64,000 nt of DNA from Magnetospira sp. QH-2 (GCF_000968135.1 NZ_FO538765.1:1131819-1195818); one strand, 5' to 3'. Positions 43,381 through 52,360 are shown, counted from the first letter of the stretch. A program made the numbers and translations. Notes: generated by a model not told the origin, from the letters alone.

Positions 43381-44769
43381 TCTGTAATCGAGTCATTTGA
43401 GTCAAGCTGATTTCCAAGCCGTCGGTTTGAACCTGGGTTATGTGGCGCCCTTTGCTTCTGTCCGCGGTCGACGTCGTCGCCGCATGATGGGGATCAAGGG
43501 GGATCGGGTGCAGCAATCTGAAAAGCGTGGTCTTACGCCACTGCAGCCTGCGCGCTGTCATCCGAGCCCCGCGCGTCGCCACGCGTCCTGGCCGCCCTTC
43601 AGGCGATCTCGGTTTTCGTTGTGTTTAGATGGCGGTCTCCTCCTTGCGGTACTGGAAGTCCGTGCCGTCGATCCACATGCGATGCATGATTACGGCGAGA
43701 CGCCGGGCAACGGCGACCTTGGCGCGTTTCATCCCGCGCCTTTTGGCGACCGCGAGCCCCCAGTGTTTGAGCCAGGACCAACGGCGGGTTCGAGTGAGAA
43801 GTGCATTGGCGGCCTCGAACAAAAGCCAACGAACCATGGCATCTCCGCACTTGCTGATGGGGCCGCTTCGGTCCTGCTCTCCCGAGGCGTATCTGCGTGG
43901 GACAAGCCCGAAGTGGGCGCCGACCATGACCGACTTTTGAAACCGTTCCGGCACGTCGAGTCCTGTCCTGAAAGCGAGGGCGGTAACTGGGCCGACGCCG
44001 GGAACGGTCATCAGGCGCCGGCAAACGCTATCATCGCGCGCAGCGGCATGAACCTGCCGGTCGAGCTTGTCGAGTTGTTCGAGCAAGGCTTGGCGCGCAA
44101 GCAAGAGCGGCTCGGCGGCTGCGCTGAGGTGCGGGTTATCAGCCGTCAATTCCCGAACCCGCGCCGCGAAAAGGCGTCCGCGCGCCATACCGACCTTGAG
44201 GCCGAAAGCTTTCAATGTTCCTCGTACCGTATTGGACAACTGACGGACCTGATGAACCAGGGTCTCCCGATGGGTCAGCACCATCCGGAGCTCCTGACTG
44301 CGCGCGGTCTTGACGTGGGTCGCGCGGTACAAACCGGTCCGCATCGCCTGGCTGATCAAGCGGGCGTCGCGACGGTCCGTCTTGACTGGGCTGGCGCTGG
44401 CAAAGGCCTTCATTTGCCGGGTCTCGATACAAATCACAGGGAGGCCCCGACTGGACAGTCCTGCGTACAGCCAAGGCGCCAGAGGGCCAGCTTCCAACCC
44501 AATTCGCGCAAAGCCACGCCCGCTTTCCTCGAGCCAAGTGGCGACCGCCTCGGGTGTGCTTGACACCTTGCCTTCGCGAATGACGGTTCCCTTTGCATCA
44601 ATCTCACAGATCGAAATGCTTGCCATCGATACGTCCATTCCAACAAAATACTCCATAGCTGGTCTCCTCTGTTCCATGTCCAGGAATTGACCCGGATACT
44701 TGATCAAGACCGAGTGTGGAGACCAGCTGACTGTCTAGGCAATCCCTGACTGCTCGATTACCGCCATCT
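43381..44769 (-). mobile_element. IS110-family (IS1111-like) insertion sequence
   Basis: About 1389 bp, defined from the point where the surrounding MITE is interrupted. It carries one transposase on the minus strand. GTAATCGAG (43384-43392) and its reverse complement CTCGATTAC (44753-44761) are subterminal inverted repeats, as in the IS1111 subgroup. The exact ends are uncertain by two or three bases because CT occurs at both junctions. The rest of the element outside the transposase has no further gene. Confidence 0.7.
43625..44656 (-). CDS. IS110-family transposase
   Basis: A 343-residue DEDD transposase. The N-terminal RuvC-like domain opens with FVGMDVSMASIS (first Asp), has IGLEAGPLAPWLY (Glu) and TDRRDARLISQAM (Asp pair). 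The C-terminal Transposase_20 part contains MTVPGVGPVTALAF and the GPISKCGDAMVRWLLFEAAN segment. The reading frame is intact and of normal length, so the element may be active. ATG 44656 was chosen because the family begins there; an upstream in-frame start adds 17 unrelated residues. Confidence 0.88.
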   Translation of the reverse strand: MEYFVGMDVSMASISICEIDAKGTVIREGKVSSTPEAVATWLEESGRGFARIGLEAGPLAPWLYAGLSSRGLPVICIETRQMKAFASASPVKTDRRDARLISQAMRTGLYRATHVKTARSQELRMVLTHRETLVHQVRQLSNTVRGTLKAFGLKVGMARGRLFAARVRELTADNPHLSAAAEPLLLARQALLEQLDKLDRQVHAAARDDSVCRRLMTVPGVGPVTALAFRTGLDVPERFQKSVMVGAHFGLVPRRYASGEQDRSGPISKCGDAMVRWLLFEAANALLTRTRRWSWLKHWGLAVAKRRGMKRAKVAVARRLAVIMHRMWIDGTDFQYRKEETAI

Positions 44770-44798
44770 GAAAAAGTGTTATCCGACGGCCCGCCTCG

Positions 44799-44872
44799 CC
44801 CTTCGACAAGCTCAGGGTGAGGCTAACAAGTTGAAAGTTCAAAGGCCCTCATGCTGAGCTTGTCGAAGCATG
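44799..44872. repeat. REP-like inverted repeat
   Basis: CCCTTCGACAAGCTCAGGG (44799-44817) and the reverse complement of CTTCGACAAGCTCAGCATG (44850-44870) can pair into a long hairpin with about 30 bases between arms. The CTTCGACAAGCTCAG core is a widespread intergenic repeat in proteobacteria. It lies inside the MITE. A REP-associated tyrosine transposase is encoded at 54615-55304, although its own target motif may differ. Confidence 0.6.
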
Positions 44873-44912
44873 TGTCGCCACGCGCTCGAAATCGGACTTT
44901 TTCAGCAGCCTG

Positions 44913-46100
44913 CTAAACACTTTTCGCGCTCTCCATGAGGTCGCCAAAAATCCGCAACTGTCCCTCGGTCGTATCATCCCAACTGAATCGCTCCGCATAG
45001 GCGCGGGTCATGGCCCGGTCGGGATAGGTTCCGAACAGATCCTTGGCGGCGTCGGCCAAGGCCTTGGGCGTGCGGTCGGCCATCAAGCGGCCGGCCTCGG
45101 GGGCGGTGACCACTTCCGGCGTGCCCCAGATGTTTGACGCCACCACCGGCGTTCCACAGGCCATGGCCTCCAACAGCACGTTGGCCCAGCCTTCTCGGGA
45201 TGAGGCCAGCACCAGGGCGTCGGAAGCGCTATAGATCCAGCTTAGTTCCTCGTGCGGACGGCGACCGAGGAAATCCACCCGGTCCTCGACGCCCAGCTCG
45301 ACAGCCAGCGCCTTCAGCGCGGCATCTTCCGGGCCATCGCCGACAATTACCAGATGGGCGTCGGGCAGGTGCGGCATGGCCCCGATGACGATCTCGTGGC
45401 CCTTGCGTTCGATCAGATGGCCTACCGACGACAGCAGGCGCCGGTCATCGTGAATACCCAGGCGGTGACGGGAATCTTCCCGATTGCGGGGCACGAAGTT
45501 TTCCAGGTTGACTCCATTGCGCAGCACGGTGACGCGGTCGTCGGCCACGCCCAGTTCCAGCAGGCTGTCTTTGAGTGCCTGACAGACGGTCATCATGTGA
45601 TCGGCCCGCTCGGCGCACCATTGGATCATCCGCCGCGGCTTCGGATACTGGGGGATCAAGTTGAGGTCGGTACCCCGGGCGGTGATGGTCAGCGGTTTGT
45701 TGAACTCATTGGCCAACATGGCGGCGGCGACGCCGTCGGGGTAGAAGTAGTGGGCGTCGATGACATCGAAATCATAGCCCTCGTCAAGGATGCGGCGGAT
45801 GGTTCCGCGCGTGCCCTGATACATGAACTTCGGTGTCAGGGTCATACCCACCTTGGGGATAAGGGCGTAGCGGGGATGTTCGATGATCACCCCATGGCGT
45901 TCTTCACGGGCCGGAATCCGGGCGAAGTCGCCATAAGAACCGAACATTTTTGATGTGAAGGGAAACCAGGGCACCGGGGCCACGACGCGGGCTTCCACCT
46001 GTCCCGAGGCGCGCAAATAGCGTTGCCGGTTTTCGACGAACACCCCGTGATGGGGCTGGACCGCATTGGGGAACAAAGTGGTGAAGGTCAGGATCTTCAT
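44913..46100 (-). CDS. GT4 glycosyltransferase
   Basis: A 395-residue GT-B glycosyltransferase of the GT4 family. The N-terminal half has FTTLFPNAVQPHHGVFVENR and DVIDAHYFYPDG. The donor-binding half has SVGHLIERKGHEIVI and SREGWANVLLEAMACGTPVVAS (the E-x7-E region). The start overlaps the upstream gene stop (ATGA at 46097), so both glycosyltransferases are co-translated. The stop codon is directly at the MITE edge. It belongs to exopolysaccharide assembly with the exosortase-type transferase upstream. Confidence 0.86.
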   Translation of the reverse strand: MKILTFTTLFPNAVQPHHGVFVENRQRYLRASGQVEARVVAPVPWFPFTSKMFGSYGDFARIPAREERHGVIIEHPRYALIPKVGMTLTPKFMYQGTRGTIRRILDEGYDFDVIDAHYFYPDGVAAAMLANEFNKPLTITARGTDLNLIPQYPKPRRMIQWCAERADHMMTVCQALKDSLLELGVADDRVTVLRNGVNLENFVPRNREDSRHRLGIHDDRRLLSSVGHLIERKGHEIVIGAMPHLPDAHLVIVGDGPEDAALKALAVELGVEDRVDFLGRRPHEELSWIYSASDALVLASSREGWANVLLEAMACGTPVVASNIWGTPEVVTAPEAGRLMADRTPKALADAAKDLFGTYPDRAMTRAYAERFSWDDTTEGQLRIFGDLMESAKSV

Positions 46101-47254
46101 GGGTGTTGCCTGCCGAGAAGTTGATCGTATTGGCCCAGATAGCCGTTGACCATCGATGTAACGCTGAACGACTGTTCGATCCTTTGGCGGCCCGCGGCGC
46201 CGTGCTTTTGCATCAGCTCCGGTTGATCCATATAGGTCGCCAGGGCTTCGGCCAGGGCGACCGGGTCGCGGGAAGGCATGAGCAGACCTGTCTCGCCTTC
46301 AAGAACCAGTTCCGGGTTGCCGCCGACCCGGGTCGCGGCCACGGGCAGGCCGCAGGACATGGCCTCCAGGATGGAGATGGAGATACCCTCCGAAATGGAC
46401 GGCAGTACATAGACATTCAGGCCGCGCAATAGCTCGGCCACATCGTTGCGGGCACCGGGCAGCCATGTTTTGTCGGTGAGGCCCGCCGCGGCAATCACCG
46501 ACTCGCATTCGGCTTTCAGGTCGCCATCGCCGATCATGGCCAGACGGGCCCTCTCCATCAGGTCCGGACGCAATCGTGACAGCTCCACGAACGCCTTGGC
46601 CAGGTTGACCTGATCCTTGACCGTCTGCATGCGGCCGACGGTGCCGAACACCACCCGGTTTGCAAGATCGAAGCCTGGGGCGGGCAGGGGAATCAGATTC
46701 CCTTCGGCGGGATGAAAAAAGTCCGTATCCACACCGTTATATATATGCAGAACCTTGGAGGCAGGTAGGCCGACCCCGGTTCTCAACCAGGTCTCAATAT
46801 CCTTGGACACCGGCACGTAGCGGTCCACCAGAGGCGACAAGACTTTGCGCATCATATTGTATTTGCGGCTGCTGCCCCGTTCTTCGGAGATATCCCAGCC
46901 ATGCTCGCTATGAACCAACCGCCGCACGCCCGCCAGCTTCGCCGGGACACACATGTCGATGGTCGGCAGGTTGTGGGAATGGACAATGGCCGGGCGCAGC
47001 TTGCGCAGCACAGACCACATCCTGCGAAATACCGAGAAATCCTTACCCGGGCGGCGGCCCAAGGTATGAATTGAGACACCGGGAACGGTGATGCGGTTTT
47101 TGAAGTCGGTGGCCCCACGCAGGCAGATGATGGCATGGCGATAGCGATCAGTGGGGGTGTTGTTGATCAGGTTGACCAGCACCACTTCCAGTCCACCGAT
47201 TCCCAGTTGATCGATCACATGGACAACCAGCGGCACGGAGGACGGGGCGGACAT
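46097..47254 (-). CDS. Exosortase-associated GT4 sugar transferase
   Basis: A 385-residue GT4 glycosyltransferase. The opening PLVVHVIDQLGIGGLEVVL and the pieces HSEHGWDISEERG, VPVSKDIETWL and HIYNGVDTDFFHP match the sugar transferase group linked to PEP-CTERM/EpsH1 systems. EGISISILEAMSCGLPVAATRVGGNPE is the donor site. ATG 47254 has a good AGGGAA site. With the PrsT-like lipoprotein it points to an exosortase-type exopolysaccharide locus. The exosortase itself is not in this window. Confidence 0.84.
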   Translation of the reverse strand: MSAPSSVPLVVHVIDQLGIGGLEVVLVNLINNTPTDRYRHAIICLRGATDFKNRITVPGVSIHTLGRRPGKDFSVFRRMWSVLRKLRPAIVHSHNLPTIDMCVPAKLAGVRRLVHSEHGWDISEERGSSRKYNMMRKVLSPLVDRYVPVSKDIETWLRTGVGLPASKVLHIYNGVDTDFFHPAEGNLIPLPAPGFDLANRVVFGTVGRMQTVKDQVNLAKAFVELSRLRPDLMERARLAMIGDGDLKAECESVIAAAGLTDKTWLPGARNDVAELLRGLNVYVLPSISEGISISILEAMSCGLPVAATRVGGNPELVLEGETGLLMPSRDPVALAEALATYMDQPELMQKHGAAGRQRIEQSFSVTSMVNGYLGQYDQLLGRQHP

Positions 47255-47425
47255 GCAAAATTCCCTGCGGTGGAGATGCAATGGCTTGGTTCCCTCAGTC
47301 CTAGCCGTTCCCTCTGACCCCCGCAAGCTGGAATATGGCTGTGGGATCATTCACTTGTTGCGGTCTTGGCCAATCCGGGTTTAATGAGGCCCCATGGGTA
47401 ACGGGAATTCGCGAAGGATATTTTG

Positions 47426-48409
47426 ATGAGCAACAAATCGGTATTGGTAAGCGGCGGCGCCGGGTACATCGGCACGCATACCTGCATTTCTCTGCTGGAG
47501 GCCGGATGGGATGTGGTGGTCATCGATAACCTGGACACCGGCGTCAAGGAGCAACTCCCCGAGGCGGTGACCTTCTATGAAGCAGACGTGGGTGACTACG
47601 ATCACACCCTCAATGTCCTCATGCGCCATGGCTGCCGCTCGATTATCCATTTCGCCGGGTTCACGGTGGTACCGGAATCGGTCACCGATCCTCTTAAGTA
47701 TTATCGCAACAATACCTGCGTCAGCCGTTCGCTGATCGAGGCCAGCATCGCGGCGGGGATCGAATCCTTTATCTTTTCCTCCACCGCCGCAGTCTATGGC
47801 GACCCGGAAACCCTGCCGGTGACGGAGGACGAACCGGTCAAGCCCTTGACCCCCTATGGCACGTCGAAGCTGATGACCGAATACATGCTGCGCGACGTGG
47901 CGGCGGCCACCGATTTGAAATACGTCGCCCTGCGTTATTTCAACGTGGCCGGGGCGGATCCGCAAGGACGGACCGGGCAGAGCACCCCCAATGCCACCCA
48001 CCTGATCAAGGTCGCCTGCGAAGTGGCGGCGGGGCAGCGTCCTTCCATGCAGATTTTCGGCGACGACTACGACACCATCGACGGCACCTGTGTGCGCGAC
48101 TTCATCCATGTCACGGATCTGGCCGACGCCCATGTGGCGGCGCTGGACTATCTGCGCGATGGTGGCGAGAGCCAGATTATGAACTGTGGGTACGGTCGCG
48201 GGTTCTCGGTCCGGCAAGTGGTGGATATTGTCGGTGAGATTTCCGGGGCACCGATCAACGCCGTGGTCGGCCCGCGACGGGAAGGCGATATCGTCGATAT
48301 CTGTGCGGCGACGGACCGCCTGCGCTCGGTGCTCGGTTGGGTGCCGAAGCATGACGATCTGCACGAGATTATCTCGTCGGCCTACGCCTGGGAAAACCGC
48401 GAACGATAG
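47426..48409 (+). CDS. galE: UDP-glucose 4-epimerase
   Basis: A 327-residue GalE. VSGGAGYIGTHTCISLLEAGWDVVVIDNLDTG opens the Rossmann fold, FSSTAAVYGDPE and YGTSKLMTEYML hold Ser/Thr and Tyr-x3-Lys, and RYFNVAGADP and DGTCVRDFIHVTDLADAHV are GalE hallmarks. It interconverts UDP-glucose and UDP-galactose for the glycan. An AAGGA site precedes ATG 47426. It stands alone on the plus strand between two minus-strand groups, divergent from the glycosyltransferases. Confidence 0.9.
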   Translation: MSNKSVLVSGGAGYIGTHTCISLLEAGWDVVVIDNLDTGVKEQLPEAVTFYEADVGDYDHTLNVLMRHGCRSIIHFAGFTVVPESVTDPLKYYRNNTCVSRSLIEASIAAGIESFIFSSTAAVYGDPETLPVTEDEPVKPLTPYGTSKLMTEYMLRDVAAATDLKYVALRYFNVAGADPQGRTGQSTPNATHLIKVACEVAAGQRPSMQIFGDDYDTIDGTCVRDFIHVTDLADAHVAALDYLRDGGESQIMNCGYGRGFSVRQVVDIVGEISGAPINAVVGPRREGDIVDICAATDRLRSVLGWVPKHDDLHEIISSAYAWENRER

Positions 48410-48437
48410 AGGCTGAATTCCGCCGCCCGCGGCCTGA

Positions 48438-49469
48438 TCATTGGCTGCGGAAGGCAACTCTTTGGATCGTAAACAGGAAGCCGACGAACACAAAGAGTCC
48501 CGCATAAAACATCCAGTTCGTGAACAGGGATTTGATCATCCCCGTCATCCCGGGTCCCTGAACGCGGCCATTGCGCGCGTTGCCCGATACCGAGCGGATG
48601 GCGTCCTGGTTGAGCGCATCAAAGGGGTCAACCTGTTTATTGGGAAACAAGTCTTCGTTGGCCGCCGTGCCGGGCTCGGCGACAGCACCCACATTGCTTG
48701 TATCGTTACTCTTGTCGATCGTCACACGACCCAGCCCCAGGATGGAAATGCTGACCGATCCATCCCCCGACTCTGTTGGGTCCAAGATATTTGTCGCGAT
48801 ATCTTTGATGGTTTCCTTGATCAGCGGTGAGGCCGCTATGCTTCCGTCCTGGCCACCGGACGATCGCTGTCCACCAGAAGATCCTCCCTGAGCGCTCAAT
48901 GCGGATTTCACGGCTTTCAGGGCTTCGGTTGCCGCGGCCGTTGCCGGATCTTGAGCGGTCGGCGGGGACTGCATGCTATTGACCTGTCCCCCAGCGGCGG
49001 TATTCCCGGGTTGGCCGGACCCCGATCCCGCCATGGGTTCTGGCGTGGCCCCATACATATCAAGGACTTTGCCCAAATTGACGTTGTTGCCCTGGCGGGG
49101 TTGCTGGTATGGGTTCATGGGCTGATCCGCGCCCATTGTCCCAACGTCCTGGAACGCGGAATCCGGGGTGACCATGGGGAGGGTCGGTGATGCACCGGGC
49201 ACCATGGGGTCTCTTGTGCGGGACGTACCGCCCGGAATCAAAAAGGAATTGCCGTTGTTCAGGCCCCCGTTGCCGAAGCCGCCATCACCAAACGTATCAA
49301 CCCCGAGGTCTTTTATTTGAAGACCTCCTTTGGAGCCGAGGCCGACACTGGTCGCGGGATCGGCGATTGCCGTCGAGGCACCGATCCAAGCGAAACAGGC
49401 GGCTATGGCAATGCCGCGATGCAATTGATTGAAAAGCGGAACCCGTTGATCGGCGGATGAATATGGCAA
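48438..49469 (-). CDS. Secreted low-complexity protein with C-terminal anchor
   Basis: A 343-residue protein of no known family. A probable signal peptide (hydrophobic IAIAACFAWIGASTAIA, cleavage after AIA) opens it. The middle is rich in Gly, Ser, Asn, Pro and Gln (DTFGDGGFGNGGLNNGN, SAQGGSSGGQRSSGGQDG), probably disordered. A single hydrophobic helix (WMFYAGLFVFVGFLFTI) and a basic end (QRVAFRSQ) finish it, like an envelope anchor. There is no PEP motif before that helix, so it is not a classical exosortase substrate. The start at TTG 49469 is uncertain. Its role may be linked to the flippase and exopolysaccharide genes nearby. Confidence 0.6.
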   Translation of the reverse strand: MPYSSADQRVPLFNQLHRGIAIAACFAWIGASTAIADPATSVGLGSKGGLQIKDLGVDTFGDGGFGNGGLNNGNSFLIPGGTSRTRDPMVPGASPTLPMVTPDSAFQDVGTMGADQPMNPYQQPRQGNNVNLGKVLDMYGATPEPMAGSGSGQPGNTAAGGQVNSMQSPPTAQDPATAAATEALKAVKSALSAQGGSSGGQRSSGGQDGSIAASPLIKETIKDIATNILDPTESGDGSVSISILGLGRVTIDKSNDTSNVGAVAEPGTAANEDLFPNKQVDPFDALNQDAIRSVSGNARNGRVQGPGMTGMIKSLFTNWMFYAGLFVFVGFLFTIQRVAFRSQ

Positions 49470-49616
49470 CTTACTGATCCACTTCGTTTAATCGCAGATC
49501 GGAGCGATCTGACTGGATACGGGAGTCATCCATAAGGGTACGATAAGTTCCAACGAGTGTCCAGCAGCTACCCCCGAAAGGAGATTTTAAATGGGCAATC
49601 ATCCATTGATTGCTTT

Positions 49617-51065
49617 CTATTGCTTGGACCGTCGGAAGACTTTTGATGCCGCGGCTTGAAGGTCGATACGGACCGGATGACGAAATACGAAAATTCCAAT
49701 GAGCCACCCTAAAGTGGCCCCAGAGGCCGCGTAAGCGAAGTGTATCAGGTAGGACTCCACGGCATATCCCAAGGTGAAGTGAACCGTGGCTGGAACGGCG
49801 ACACTCAACAACGCCACCCCCAGACTCCTCCAGCAACTGAGAATGAGAGCCAGGGGATTTAGACCCAGGTGCCGCCTCAGGAAATAGGAGAATGTGACGA
49901 AGGCGATCAGGTAAACCAGACCCATGCTGGCAGCAACCGCGGTGAGGGAATAGGTTGCGGCGATGACGATAGCGCCGACGCGAACACCTTGAAATATGAT
50001 GGCAGCCCGCAGATTCGATCCCACTTCGCCCAATGCCACGAGGACCTGATTGGCCATGCCGAAAAAGGGTTTTAGCAAGGTGGCGAAACAAAGGATCTGG
50101 ATCAAGGGAATGGCGGCATCCCATTGGTCTCCGAACATGATCCTCACCACCGGGAAGGTCGTGAATATGAGCACCCCGAAGAATGGCCATGCGAAGACCG
50201 TCAGGTATTCGACCGATCGGATATAGGCCTGTTTGAGATCGGATCCTTCGCGGTTCTTAGCGGAAAAAGCCGGCAGCATGACGGCTTCAACCGCTTCCAT
50301 AAATCGAATATCAAACAGATTGATCAGGCCCTGAGCGCGGCTAAACAGGCCGACGGAAGTGAAACCCAGGATCCGACCAATGATCAGGTCATTGGCGCTG
50401 TTCCCAAGGGTCTCGAGGATTTTTGAGATGCCAACACGACCGCCAAAGGATAGGACCCTGCGCCACTCCTTAAAGCCCGGCAGGACCATGGCCGCATCAG
50501 GTTTTGCCAGGGAGCTCATGATAACGACAACGACAATCTGAACCACCGACGACCAAGCCAGGCTGTAGTAACTGAATCCCAAATAGGCAAGGGCGATGGA
50601 TGTGCCCGCATGGGCGAAGGAGGAGGTCACGCGGATACGCATCAGAGCGCCGAAATTCATTTCCCGGCGCAAAAGAGCGAAAACCGGCGAACTGAAAGGC
50701 AGCAACAAGAAGTTGAGGCATAGAATTCGAATGACTTCGCCGACACCGACGTTGTCGTAGAACTGGGCGATGGTTCCACTTGCGGCGAAGAGGATGGCAG
50801 CCAAACTCCATGCGGCGGCTGTGGTGATGCCCAAGGCCGTCTTAATGTGATCCCGGGTCAGGTTGGGTTCTTGGATCAAGTAGGAAGTGACACCGAAATC
50901 CCGCAACGTATGGGCCACGGCGATCACGGCATATCCCACCGAGAAGACACCGATTTCCTCGGGAGTCAGCAGACGGGCGACGACGATCACGGCGATCGTA
51001 GCGATGGCCGTGGCGCTAAACTTGGTCAAGAATGACAGTGCGACCGCATGACGGATGGTGGCCAT
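49617..51065 (-). CDS. Wzx-like oligosaccharide flippase
   Basis: A 482-residue integral membrane protein with about 12-14 helices of the polysaccharide transporter (PST)/MATE-like group. FLTKFSATAIATIAVIVVARLLTPEEIGVFSVG is typical for the first helices, and RAQGLINLFDIRFMEAVEAVMLPAFS is the mid-region signature. It should flip a lipid-linked oligosaccharide across the inner membrane. ATG 51065 follows a GGGGAAAA site. Direction and place fit export of the glycan made upstream. A polymerase (Wzy) was not recognised in the window. Confidence 0.84.
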   Translation of the reverse strand: MATIRHAVALSFLTKFSATAIATIAVIVVARLLTPEEIGVFSVGYAVIAVAHTLRDFGVTSYLIQEPNLTRDHIKTALGITTAAAWSLAAILFAASGTIAQFYDNVGVGEVIRILCLNFLLLPFSSPVFALLRREMNFGALMRIRVTSSFAHAGTSIALAYLGFSYYSLAWSSVVQIVVVVIMSSLAKPDAAMVLPGFKEWRRVLSFGGRVGISKILETLGNSANDLIIGRILGFTSVGLFSRAQGLINLFDIRFMEAVEAVMLPAFSAKNREGSDLKQAYIRSVEYLTVFAWPFFGVLIFTTFPVVRIMFGDQWDAAIPLIQILCFATLLKPFFGMANQVLVALGEVGSNLRAAIIFQGVRVGAIVIAATYSLTAVAASMGLVYLIAFVTFSYFLRRHLGLNPLALILSCWRSLGVALLSVAVPATVHFTLGYAVESYLIHFAYAASGATLGWLIGIFVFRHPVRIDLQAAASKVFRRSKQ

Positions 51066-51185
51066 GTTTTCCCCTGTGGAAACCGGCGGTCCTGACATTC
51101 CGTAAAAAAGGACGATCCCGCCAATGCCGACACCTTATAGCATACCGCGTTGAAGGGAATAGGTTCTAAAGCCTTTCGTGCGACA

Positions 51186-52178
51186 TCACGCCGAAGTCTC
51201 GTTGATTTCGAACGCCAATTCAAACTTGGCCATCGCTTCGGTAAACCGTTTGATTTCGTCAGCCGACCGCGCATCGCTCTTGAGGCATTGAGCAAGCCCG
51301 TGAATTTCGTGGCAGAGGTCCATGTGGTCATGCCGATCGGTATCGGGAATACGGCGCCCCAGATCCTCGGCGATGAAGGCCAGATCTTTCAACCGTTGGG
51401 TCAACAGCTCCCCTCCCATATTGCCCTCTAGCATCGGGTGAAGGGTATTGCTGATTTCCATGGCCTTTTCCGCATGGCGTTGGATTTTCTCGTTATTGAC
51501 CCGGGCCCGCATGGCATCGATATCCAAGCGGATCTGGTTGATATCATATTTGCCCGTGGCTTTGGCCTGGAAGGAGTTTGGTACCTTGATGGGTTCGACC
51601 CTGGCCTGTCCGGCGCGAGGCTTCTTACGACGCTCCGGTCCGGTATAATCGCTGGTGACGATGAATTCCTTGCGATCCTCGATCATCAACATCAATCGCT
51701 TGAGAATTTGCGCCGGGGATACTGGCTGGATCAGCAGATCGTCCACGCCTGCCTGGACCCATGTCATCACGTCTTCGGGCTGCGGTGCGTCGATCAAAGC
51801 CATGATGATCATGAAAGGGTTGTCGCCCAGGCGATGATTGCGGATGTCCTTGATCTTCTGCACCACTGCATCGCCTTCGAGTTTGCAGTCGAGGATCAGA
51901 ATATCCGGCATGAGGGACTTCATGTGATCGATCAGCGCCTGTTCATCGCCCACACCATGGATGGACGAGACGCCTTCGCGGTTAAGAATGCCATAAACCG
52001 TGCGCCGCAGTTCCGTTGCCCCGATGCCCAAGGCGCTCTCGACCTTGTCCATCTGATAATTCTTGCCAGATACCGAATTGCTCCAGGTTACCCCGGTTCG
52101 AGCGCCGACGGATGGGGTGACATTTGCTGTGCCGGTCATGGGCGATTCCCGTTCTTTCTCGTTCATGGTGATCATCAT
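51186..52178 (-). CDS. Response-regulator receiver protein
   Basis: A 330-residue protein with a receiver-like domain at about residues 50-165. The phospho-acceptor Asp is in ILILDCKLEGD, and a Thr/Ala position lies in FMIIMALIDA. The linker carries DYTGPERRKKPR, a basic motif seen in alphaproteobacterial receiver proteins. The C-terminal half is helical with charged residues and no DNA-binding domain, suggesting protein-protein output. The start is uncertain: ATG 52178, 52166 or 52139 (with a GGGAA site). A CRP-like site lies just upstream (52201-52216). Confidence 0.7.
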   Translation of the reverse strand: MMITMNEKERESPMTGTANVTPSVGARTGVTWSNSVSGKNYQMDKVESALGIGATELRRTVYGILNREGVSSIHGVGDEQALIDHMKSLMPDILILDCKLEGDAVVQKIKDIRNHRLGDNPFMIIMALIDAPQPEDVMTWVQAGVDDLLIQPVSPAQILKRLMLMIEDRKEFIVTSDYTGPERRKKPRAGQARVEPIKVPNSFQAKATGKYDINQIRLDIDAMRARVNNEKIQRHAEKAMEISNTLHPMLEGNMGGELLTQRLKDLAFIAEDLGRRIPDTDRHDHMDLCHEIHGLAQCLKSDARSADEIKRFTEAMAKFELAFEINETSA

Positions 52179-52200
52179 AGCGTTGTTTGACCGGATGGGC

Positions 52201-52216
52201 TGTGATCTGGGTCACG
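52201..52216. promoter_or_regulatory. CRP/FNR-like binding site
   Basis: TGTGA-N6-TCACG (52201-52216) differs from the CRP consensus TGTGA-N6-TCACA at one base. It lies 23 bases upstream of the first start of the receiver gene on the minus strand, within an AT-rich stretch (52220-52330) that would fit a promoter. A CRP-family protein would be a sensible binder, but no other test is possible here. Confidence 0.45.
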
Positions 52217-52360
52217 GAGGTAGAATATCTCATAACAACAAAAATTATATGTATAAAAACAATTGATTGTTTTATCGTGCTATTTTCTGGTTCCGCCCAT
52301 CGCATTATAGAAAAAAATCCGCCTACGAAATGAAAATTCCAAGCATCTTTCGTGGCTGTC

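Larger units (their letters stand above)
43371..44913. mobile_element. Palindromic MITE-like element split by an IS110-type insertion
   Basis: The outer ends are an 18-bp inverted repeat GCAGGCTGCTGAAAAAGT. The left copy is cut after ten bases (43371-43380) by the IS and resumes at 44770; the right copy is its reverse complement ending at 44913. With the IS removed the element is about 154 bp. It contains a pair of inverted CTTCGACAAGCTCAG motifs (44801-44815 and reverse copy about 44854-44868). Its right end abuts the stop codon of the glycosyltransferase. Confidence 0.65.

Noticed and set aside
49471-50190. A 239-codon minus-strand frame near the flippase
   Set aside because: It overlaps the flippase in another frame, is rich in Arg, Ser and His, and shows no membrane helices.
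43358-51178. TCTAAAGCCTTTCG occurs twice (43358-43371 and 51165-51178)
   Set aside because: A 14-base match at two intergenic edges without a hairpin or partner feature; it may be part of a dispersed repeat, but two copies are too few to call it.
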